Assembly (NCBI RefSeq): GCF_008011855.1 | Contig: NZ_VOUX01000003.1 | Span: forward strand, 310,001 to 374,000 | DNA length: 64,000 nt | Direction of reading: 5' to 3' | From: Serratia bockelmannii | GTDB taxonomy: Bacteria > Pseudomonadota > Gammaproteobacteria > Enterobacterales > Enterobacteriaceae | Shown here: piece after piece, positions 57,773 to 64,000 of the stretch | Numbering within the stretch: the stretch's first letter is position 1 | How the letters are laid out: every line of letters begins with the position of its first letter | Notes under the pieces: generated by a model | The model's database searches: none | What the model was told of the DNA's origin: nothing | Seen by the model: the letters and a program-made list of their open reading frames with translations, nothing else | Program-made: the position numbers and the translations under genes

Positions 57773-58563
57773 ATTTTCAGCTTGAGGATCGGGTGGCGGT
57801 GGTGACCGGCGGCTCGTCGGGCATCGGTTTCGAAACTCTGAAGCTGCTGCTGGCCGAAGGGGCGAAGGTGGCGTTCTGCGGCCGCGATCCGGACAAACTG
57901 GCCGGCGCGGAGGCCAGCCTGCGCGCGGACTTCCCGCAGGCGGAGATCCTGGCGCTGCGCTGCGACGTGCTGGATGCGCAGCAGGTGGCGCAGTTCGCCG
58001 CTCAGGTGACGGCGCGTTTCGGCGGCGTGGATCTGCTGATCAACAACGCCGGTCAGGGCTTCGTCGCCCATTTTGACCAGACGCCGCGCGAGGCCTGGCT
58101 GCATGAGGCCGAGCTGAAGCTGTTCGGCGTGATCAACCCGGTGCAGGCGTTCTTACCGGCGCTGGAACGATCGGCGATCGCGTCTATCACCTGCGTGAAC
58201 TCGCTGCTGGCGCTGCAGCCGGAAGAACACATGATCGCCACCTCGGCGGCGCGTGCCGCGCTGCTCAACATGACGCTGACGCTATCGAAAGAGCTGGTGG
58301 ACAAAGGTATTCGCGTTAACTCGATCTTGCTGGGGATGGTGGAGTCGGGTCAATGGCGCCGCCGTTTCGACGATCGCAGCGATAAAGATCAAAGTTGGGA
58401 GCAGTGGACGGCGGCGATCGCCGAACGGCGCGGCATCCCGATGAAGCGCCTGGGCAAGCCGCAGGAGCCGGCGCAGGCGCTGCTGTTCCTCGCTTCGCCG
58501 CTGGCTTCTTTTACCACCGGCGCGGCGCTGGACGTTTCCGGCGGCTTTAACCGCCATGTGTAG
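57769..58563 (+). CDS. SDR-fold protein lacking the usual catalytic Tyr and Lys
   Basis: A 264-residue SDR with intact cofactor motif TGGSSGIGFETLKLL and NNAG. At the YxxxK position it has Thr158-SAA-Arg162 (MIATSAARAALLNMT), so both catalytic residues differ. ATG 57769 overlaps the hydrolase stop. It may use a different chemistry or serve as a binding protein; a sequencing error cannot produce both changes. Confidence 0.83.
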   Translation: MNFQLEDRVAVVTGGSSGIGFETLKLLLAEGAKVAFCGRDPDKLAGAEASLRADFPQAEILALRCDVLDAQQVAQFAAQVTARFGGVDLLINNAGQGFVAHFDQTPREAWLHEAELKLFGVINPVQAFLPALERSAIASITCVNSLLALQPEEHMIATSAARAALLNMTLTLSKELVDKGIRVNSILLGMVESGQWRRRFDDRSDKDQSWEQWTAAIAERRGIPMKRLGKPQEPAQALLFLASPLASFTTGAALDVSGGFNRHV

Positions 58564-58578
58564 CAGGGGCCGAAAAAG

Positions 58579-59373
58579 ATGAAGAAGATCATGATGATTG
58601 GCTACGGCGCGATGGCGAAGGAAGTGATCGCCCGTTTGCCGGAAGGCGTGGAGGTCGGTTGGATCCTGGCGCGCGCAGCTCATCATGCGGCGATCGCCGA
58701 GGCTTTTGGCGGGCGGGTGCAGGCGCTGGCCCATCCTGGGCAGTGTTCGCAGCGGCCGGATCTGGTGCTGGAGTGCGCCAGCCAGCAGGCGGTGGCGGAG
58801 TTTGGCGAAGCGGTGCTGCAGCGCGGCTGGCCGCTGGCGCTGATCTCGACCGGCGCGCTGGCGGACGCCGCATTGCAACAGCGGCTGCAGCAGGTTTGCC
58901 GCCGCCATCACGGGCAGCTGATCGTGCTGTCCGGCGCGGTGGCGGGGATGGACGGGCTGGCGTCGGCGCGCGAAGGCGGGCTGGAGAGCGTGACCTATCA
59001 GGCCAGTAAAAGCCCGGCCAGCTGGCGCGGCAGCCCGGCGGAACAGTTGATCGATCTCGATGCGGTGAGTGAAGCGCAGGTGTTTTTTGAAGGTTCGGCG
59101 CGTGAAGCGGCGCGTTTGTTCCCGGCTAATGCCAACGTGGCGGCCACCATTGCGCTCAACGGCCTGGGGATGGACGCCACCCGGGTACGCCTGCAGGTCG
59201 ATCCCGCCACCCGACGCAATACCCATCGCCTGCAAGTGTGCGGCGATTTTGGCGAGTTTCACATCGAGCTGAGCGGCACCCCGCTGGCGAGCAATCCCAA
59301 AACATCAACCCTGGCGGCGCTGAGCGCGGTACAAGCCTGCCGCCGTCTGGTGGACGGCGGTTTTATTGCCTGA
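58579..59373 (+). CDS. L-aspartate dehydrogenase-like protein (DUF108 type)
   Basis: A 264-residue NAD(P)-dependent protein: Rossmann motif MIGYGAMAKEV near residue 5, central GAVAGMDGL, and the C-terminal NPKTSTLAAL typical of aspartate dehydrogenases. In known members it interconverts aspartate and iminoaspartate/oxaloacetate. In a catabolic operon it may deaminate an amino acid formed from the substrate or reduce an imine; this is inference. Confidence 0.82.
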   Translation: MKKIMMIGYGAMAKEVIARLPEGVEVGWILARAAHHAAIAEAFGGRVQALAHPGQCSQRPDLVLECASQQAVAEFGEAVLQRGWPLALISTGALADAALQQRLQQVCRRHHGQLIVLSGAVAGMDGLASAREGGLESVTYQASKSPASWRGSPAEQLIDLDAVSEAQVFFEGSAREAARLFPANANVAATIALNGLGMDATRVRLQVDPATRRNTHRLQVCGDFGEFHIELSGTPLASNPKTSTLAALSAVQACRRLVDGGFIA

Positions 59374-59389
59374 ACGGCAGGAGCGGAGC

Positions 59390-60859
59390 ATGGAACGATT
59401 GAATATTTTTGTCGCCGGACGCTGGCGCGAAGGGCGTGGCGAAGAGATGGCTTCGGTATTCCCGGCTGACGGCAGCGTCAACGCGCGGCTGCGTGCCGCT
59501 AACGTCGAGGACGTGAATGAGGCGGTGGAGGCAGCGGAACGCGCCTGGCGCGCGCCGGAGTGGCGTGGGTTGGTGCCGCACCAACGCGCCTCGATCCTCT
59601 ACCGCGTCAGCAACCTGATCCTGGCGCAGCAGGAACAGCTGGCCGAGCTGCAGACCCGCGACAACGGCAAGCCGCTGGCGGAGACCCGCGGGCTGGTGGC
59701 CAGCGCGGCGGCGACCGCGCGCTACTTCGCGGCCGCCTGCGAGGTGTTGGAAGGTGAGCTGCCGACCCCGCGCAGCGCCGAGGTGATGACGCTCAGCCAG
59801 TATCAACCGATGGGGGTGATCGCCGCCATTACGCCGTGGAACTCGCCGATCGCCAGTGAAATGCAGAAGGTAGCGCCGGCGCTGGCGGCGGGCAACGCGG
59901 TGGTGCTCAAACCGGCCGAAGCGACGCCGCTGATGGCGCTGAAGCTGGCCGAGCTGTTCGAACAGGCGGGCCTGCCGGCCGGGCTGCTCAGCGTGCTGCC
60001 GGGCAAAGGTTCGGTGATCGGCGAGGCGTTGGCGCGCCATCCGCGGGTGAAAAAGATCGCCTTTACCGGCGGGACCAGTACCGGGCGCCATTTGGCGCAT
60101 ATCGCCGCCGACAAGCTGATCCCCACCTCGTTGGAACTGGGGGGCAAATCACCGACCATCGTGCTGGAGGACGCCGATCTGGAACAGGCGGCGCGCGGTA
60201 TCTGCTACGGCATTTTCAGCTCCGCCGGCCAGGCGTGCATCGCCGGATCGCGGCTGTTCGTGCATCGTTCGCTGTATCAGCCGCTGCTGGCGCGCTTGAC
60301 CGAACTGACGGCGGGGCTGCGCATCGGCAACCCGCTGGTGCCGGGCGTGCATCTTGGCCCACTGATCAGCGCCAAACATCGGCAAAGCGTGGCGGACTAC
60401 GTGGCGCTGGCGCGGCAGGAGGGTGGCCGGGTGATCATCGGCGGCGAAGCGCCGGCCGATCCGCAACTGGCGAGCGGTAGCTATTACCTGCCGACCATTA
60501 TTGAAGGCTTGAACAATGACGCCCGCGTGTGCCAGGAGGAGATCTTCGGCCCGGTGCTGGTGGCGCTGCCGTTCGACGACGAGCAACAGCTGATCGAACA
60601 GGCCAACGACTCGGTGTACGGCCTGGCGGCCGGCATCTGGAGCCGCGATTTCCCGCGGGCGATGGCGCTGGCGGAGCGGCTGGAAACCGGCACCGTCTGG
60701 ATCAACACCTACAAAACGTTCTCGATTTCTACACCGTTCGGCGGTTTCAAGGAAAGCGGGCTGGGCCGCGAAAAGGGCCTGAACGGCATCAAGGCCTACA
60801 TGCAGCAGAAAAGCGTGTATCTGGCGCTGAGCCATCAGGTGAACCGCTGGAGCGACTAG
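59390..60859 (+). CDS. Aldehyde dehydrogenase
   Basis: A 489-residue NAD(P) aldehyde dehydrogenase with general base Glu249 (LELGGKSP), nucleophile Cys283 (GQACIAGSR), and N147-type motif ITPWNSPIA. It probably oxidises an aldehyde made by the hydrolase or the ThDP enzyme that follows. ATG 59390 has CAGGAGCGGAG upstream. Confidence 0.9.
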   Translation: MERLNIFVAGRWREGRGEEMASVFPADGSVNARLRAANVEDVNEAVEAAERAWRAPEWRGLVPHQRASILYRVSNLILAQQEQLAELQTRDNGKPLAETRGLVASAAATARYFAAACEVLEGELPTPRSAEVMTLSQYQPMGVIAAITPWNSPIASEMQKVAPALAAGNAVVLKPAEATPLMALKLAELFEQAGLPAGLLSVLPGKGSVIGEALARHPRVKKIAFTGGTSTGRHLAHIAADKLIPTSLELGGKSPTIVLEDADLEQAARGICYGIFSSAGQACIAGSRLFVHRSLYQPLLARLTELTAGLRIGNPLVPGVHLGPLISAKHRQSVADYVALARQEGGRVIIGGEAPADPQLASGSYYLPTIIEGLNNDARVCQEEIFGPVLVALPFDDEQQLIEQANDSVYGLAAGIWSRDFPRAMALAERLETGTVWINTYKTFSISTPFGGFKESGLGREKGLNGIKAYMQQKSVYLALSHQVNRWSD

Positions 60860-60908
60860 GCCGACACCTCTACGCATAACCCTAATAACGACTACCCTAA
60901 GAAGGCAG

Positions 60909-62552
60909 ATGATGAGCGATAAAATCACGGTTGGCGAGGCGATAGCCCGGACTCTGGAACAGTACGCGGTGTCGGCGATGTACGGCATCATTTCGATTCA
61001 TAATCTGCCGATCGCCGATGCGGTGGGGCAGCGCGATAAAATTCGCTTCGTGCCGGCGCGCGGCGAAGCGGGCGCGGTCACCATGGCCGACGCGCACGGG
61101 CGCTTCTCCGGCCTGGGCGTGGCGTTGACCAGCACCGGCGCCGGCGCGGGCAACGCGGTGGGGGCGATGATTGAGGCGCTCAACGCCAACACGCCGCTGC
61201 TGCATATCACCGGCCAGGTGGAAAAAGCCTATCTGGACGCCGACGCCGGTTTTATTCATGAAACCCGCGATCAGCTCGGCTTCCTGCGCGCCTGCTCCAA
61301 GCGCGCTTACCGGGTCAATTCGCCGGAGCAGGCGGTGGCGGTGATCCAGCGGGCGATCCTGGATGCGCAAACCGTGCCCTGTGGCCCGGTGGCGGTCGAG
61401 ATCCCGATCGATATTCAAAGCAGCCTGGTTTCCCGTTCGGTGCTGACCGAAGCGTTGGCGCCGGCGCCGCTGCCGAAGGCGGACGATGCGGCGGTGGAGC
61501 GGCTGCATCAGCGGCTGAAACAGGCCAAGCGTCCGCTGCTGTGGTTAGGCGGTGGCGCCTTGGCCTGCGGCGACGCGGTGCGCAAGCTGGCGGACGCCGG
61601 CGTGGCGGTGATCTCCAGCACCCACGGGCGCGGCATTCTGCCGGACAGCCATCCGCGCAGCCTGCGGGCGTTCCACAACTCGCCGAGCATCGAGGCGATC
61701 CTGACGCAGTGCGACCTGACGCTGGTGGCTGGTTCGCGCCTGCGCAGTAATGAAACCCGCACCTGGACGCTGCCGCTGCCGCGCCCGCTGGTGCAGATTG
61801 ACATCGATCCGGCGGCGGCCAACCGCAACTACCTGGCCGATGAGCAGATCAACGGCGACTGTGCGGCGCTGCTGACGGCGCTGGCGGCGCGGCTGAGCCC
61901 CGGCGAGAAGGTTAACGCCGAGTGGGATGCCGAGATCGCGGGGGCGGTGCAGCAGGCGGAGAGCGCGTTGCGTCAACAGTCCGGCGAATACGCCAAACTC
62001 AACGACGCCATCGACGCCGCGTTGCCGCAGGACGGATTGCTGGTGCGCGATATCACCGTTTCCGGCAGCGTCTGGGGCAGCCGTTTGTTCCGCGCGATCT
62101 CGCCGCTGTGCAACATTCACTCGCTGGCCGGTGCTATCGGCATGGGGCTGCCGATGGCGATCGGCACCGCGATCGCCAACCCGCAGCGCAAGGTGGTGGG
62201 GCTGGTGGGCGATGGCGGTTTGGCGCTGGGCCTGGGGGAACTGGCGACCATGGCGCAGGAACAGGTGAACATCACCCTGCTGATCATGAACGACGGCGGT
62301 TATGGCGTGATGCGCGGCATTCAGGACAAGTATTTCGCCGGGCGCCAGTATTACAACGAGCTGCATACGCCGGCCTTTACTCAAATAGCCGAAGCGATGG
62401 GGCTGAAAGCCTGGAAGGTCGAGGCGGCGGCGCAGTTCAACGGCGTATTGGCCGAGGCGATCAACTACCCGGGGCCGTCGGTGGTCGAGGTGGACATGAA
62501 GCAGGTCGGGCCGCTGACCTTCGCCGGGCCGCCGCAGAAAACCCTGTATTGA
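60909..62552 (+). CDS. ThDP-dependent enzyme, acetolactate synthase/benzoylformate decarboxylase family
   Basis: A 547-residue three-domain ThDP enzyme. The cofactor-activating Glu53 is in VPARGEAGAVTMADAHGR; the ThDP/Mg motif is GDGG (434-437) to NDGGYG. It lacks a regulatory subunit gene and is in a catabolic operon, so 2-keto acid decarboxylation to an aldehyde for the ALDH upstream is more likely than acetolactate synthesis. Last gene of the operon, followed by a terminator. Confidence 0.85.
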   Translation: MMSDKITVGEAIARTLEQYAVSAMYGIISIHNLPIADAVGQRDKIRFVPARGEAGAVTMADAHGRFSGLGVALTSTGAGAGNAVGAMIEALNANTPLLHITGQVEKAYLDADAGFIHETRDQLGFLRACSKRAYRVNSPEQAVAVIQRAILDAQTVPCGPVAVEIPIDIQSSLVSRSVLTEALAPAPLPKADDAAVERLHQRLKQAKRPLLWLGGGALACGDAVRKLADAGVAVISSTHGRGILPDSHPRSLRAFHNSPSIEAILTQCDLTLVAGSRLRSNETRTWTLPLPRPLVQIDIDPAAANRNYLADEQINGDCAALLTALAARLSPGEKVNAEWDAEIAGAVQQAESALRQQSGEYAKLNDAIDAALPQDGLLVRDITVSGSVWGSRLFRAISPLCNIHSLAGAIGMGLPMAIGTAIANPQRKVVGLVGDGGLALGLGELATMAQEQVNITLLIMNDGGYGVMRGIQDKYFAGRQYYNELHTPAFTQIAEAMGLKAWKVEAAAQFNGVLAEAINYPGPSVVEVDMKQVGPLTFAGPPQKTLY

Positions 62553-62557
62553 GACGA

Positions 62558-62590
62558 TAAAAAACGCCCGGCGGTTGCCGGGCGTTCTCG
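62558..62590. terminator. Bidirectional terminator between the cluster and loiP
   Basis: AACGCCCGGC and GCCGGGCGTT pair around GGTT. Six A precede it, giving a T-run for loiP on the minus strand; TTCTCGTTGTT follows on the plus strand. Confidence 0.85.
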
Positions 62591-62593
62591 TTG

Positions 62594-63346
62594 TTACTTC
62601 TCTGCCGCGATGCGATCGCGAATGTGCTGCGCGCGCGCTTGGGAAGACGGGTGATCGTCGAACATGCTGCTCTGACGGCCGGCTTCCATTTGGGCCAATT
62701 TTTCGAAGCTGGTGGCCAGGCCGTTCGGATCGATGCCGCGCTTTTTCAGCAGATCGAACGAGTAATCATCCGCTTCGCTCTCCTGCTTCTGCGAGAACTG
62801 GGCGCTGACCAGTTTCTCGCCGATATCCGCCAGCTGCGACTGCGACAGCGAGCCGATGACGCCGCCGGCGGAGGACGCCGCGGTGCGCAGCGCCACGGTG
62901 CCGTAAGCCACCTGCATCGCTTTACGGGTGTGGCCCAGCGCCACGTGGCCCATTTCGTGGCCCAGCACGCCTTCCACTTCGTTGTCGTTCATCATGTCCA
63001 TCAGGCCGCTGTAGACGCGGATACAGCCGTTGGCCATCGCCCAGGCGTTGACGTCTTTGGTCACGTAGACCTTGTAGTTGGCCGGGGTGCCGTTGATGTT
63101 GTCGCCCAGCGCCGCAGCGATTTTGTTGAGACGCTTGGCGTAGGTGCTGCCGGCCGGCGCGATTTGTGCCTTGCTGTCCATCTCGGCGCAGGATTTATCA
63201 CTCAGGGCCTTAACGTCGTCGTTGCTCAGGGTCGCCGCCTGGAACGCCTGCGCGCCGGACTGCATCAAGGTTTCGGTATTCAGGTTTTGACAGCCGGTTG
63301 CCAAGGTGGCAATGCCCAACGCAATCAAAGAGGTACGGATCTTCAT
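62594..63346 (-). CDS. loiP: LoiP (YggG), outer-membrane M48 metalloprotease
   Basis: A 250-residue lipoprotein. The lipobox LATGC places the acylated cysteine at residue 19, and the zinc motif is His130-Glu131-x2-His134 (GHEMGHVALGH) with a third ligand in ESEADDYSFDLL. It degrades misfolded envelope proteins; in E. coli it works with BepA. ATG 63346 (MKIRTSL) is chosen over 63373. Neighbour tktA as in E. coli; the other E. coli neighbour, speB, is 15 kb away. Confidence 0.94.
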   Translation of the reverse strand: MKIRTSLIALGIATLATGCQNLNTETLMQSGAQAFQAATLSNDDVKALSDKSCAEMDSKAQIAPAGSTYAKRLNKIAAALGDNINGTPANYKVYVTKDVNAWAMANGCIRVYSGLMDMMNDNEVEGVLGHEMGHVALGHTRKAMQVAYGTVALRTAASSAGGVIGSLSQSQLADIGEKLVSAQFSQKQESEADDYSFDLLKKRGIDPNGLATSFEKLAQMEAGRQSSMFDDHPSSQARAQHIRDRIAAEK

Positions 63347-63584
63347 AACGCCATCTTCCTGTGAAGGTAACAAGGTAAAAGAGTCATTTTGCTTTGAGGA
63401 AATCTTGTCGCAAGAGCCTAGTGTACGCCAGCTAAGGCGAGAATAGTGTTATTCCGAAAAAGCGTCCAATCGTGCTAATAAGTGGTGAACTCGCTCTCAT
63501 TTGGCATTAGGGATTGCCGTTGTGATGTGGAGTCTGAGAAAATAGGGAACTTGACTGCTTTTTTTATCCGACCTGGAGTAAAAC

Positions 63585-64000
63585 ATGTCCTCTCGTAAAG
63601 AGCTTGCCAACGCCATCCGCGCACTCAGCATGGACGCCGTACAAAAAGCAAATTCCGGCCACCCGGGGGCCCCTATGGGCATGGCGGACATCGCCGAAGT
63701 CCTGTGGCGTGACTACCTCAACCACAACCCGACTAACCCGCACTGGGCTGACCGCGACCGTTTCGTGCTCTCCAACGGCCACGGCTCCATGTTGATTTAC
63801 AGCCTCCTGCACCTCACCGGCTACGACCTGCCGATGCGCGAGCTGGAGAACTTCCGTCAGCTGCATTCCAAAACCCCGGGGCACCCGGAGTACGGCTACA
63901 CCCCAGGCGTTGAGACCACCACCGGTCCGCTGGGCCAGGGTATCGCCAACGCCGTCGGCTTCGCCATCGCCGAACGCACCCTGGCGGCGCAGTTCAACCG
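63585..64000 (+). CDS. tktA: Transketolase, 5' part
   Basis: The first 138 residues of a ThDP transketolase: [20 protein letters not shown], then [36 protein letters not shown] and [17 protein letters not shown]. It acts in the non-oxidative pentose phosphate pathway. The gene runs off the right edge. A GGAGT site precedes the ATG. The partner of loiP in E. coli is tktA rather than tktB. Confidence 0.95.
   Translation, partial: MSSRKELANAIRALSMDAVQKANSGHPGAPMGMADIAEVLWRDYLNHNPTNPHWADRDRFVLSNGHGSMLIYSLLHLTGYDLPMRELENFRQLHSKTPGHPEYGYTPGVETTTGPLGQGIANAVGFAIAERTLAAQFN

Noticed and set aside
49446-62552. Catabolic cluster as an indole-3-acetate (iac) or biphenyl-type operon
   Set aside because: There is no oxygenase beta subunit, no iacA-like flavoprotein and no MarR regulator, and the ThDP enzyme and aspartate-dehydrogenase-like gene do not belong to those operons.

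Overview
The window is a 64 kb piece of an enterobacterial chromosome with high-GC codon use. It is most likely Serratia, probably the S. marcescens group. Nearly all core proteins are full-length and close to their E. coli counterparts, and the gene order is the E. coli order with a few replacements. I saw no rRNA, tRNA, CRISPR array or insertion sequence.

Region 1 (1-41,650) follows the E. coli 2.5-3.7 min order: aroP (5' end only), pdhR-aceE-aceF-lpd, acnB, yacL, speD-speE (minus), yacC, cueO, hpt, can, yadG-yadH, yadE, panD/panC/panB (minus), folK/pcnB/gluQ/dksA/sfsA/thpR (minus), hrpB, mrcB and fhuA-fhuC-fhuD-fhuB. Three slots differ from E. coli. yacH is missing between lpd and acnB. 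gcd is missing after cueO, and a RelE/ParE-type toxin-antitoxin pair sits there. The fimbrial cluster between panB and folK is replaced by a qseBC-like two-component system with its own binding site. Control signals that can be read include TyrR boxes at aroP, a PdhR operator and FNR-like site at pdhR, a CRP site at acnB, a MerR-type (CueR) promoter at cueO, a Fur box at fhuA, and the non-standard start codons TTG (speD) and ATT (pcnB).

Region 2 (41,650-47,820) jumps to a locus that lies near 66 min in E. coli: metK (minus), yqgB-speA and speB (plus). It is bracketed by two near-identical direct copies of a hok/mok/sok type I toxin-antitoxin locus, each with an antisense Sok-like RNA. The two Hok peptides are identical. 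The mok frame is open in copy 1 and broken in copy 2.

Region 3 (47,820-62,590) is an island inserted between speB and loiP, which are neighbours in E. coli. It holds a decayed MFS transporter gene (minus strand) and a 14-gene, same-strand catabolic cluster: Rieske ferredoxin, an unrecognised 102-residue protein, Rieske oxygenase alpha subunit, short-chain dehydrogenase, IclR regulator, two-domain extradiol-type dioxygenase, ferredoxin reductase, MFS transporter, cupin, alpha/beta hydrolase, a second SDR that lacks the usual catalytic Tyr/Lys, aspartate-dehydrogenase-like protein, aldehyde dehydrogenase and a ThDP enzyme. Read together this is a complete oxygenase-dependent, meta-cleavage-like aromatic degradation route with its own uptake and repressor. 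I cannot name the substrate. An intact 127 bp ERIC element lies inside the operon.

Region 4 (62,590-64,000) returns to E. coli order with loiP (minus) and the start of tktA (plus).
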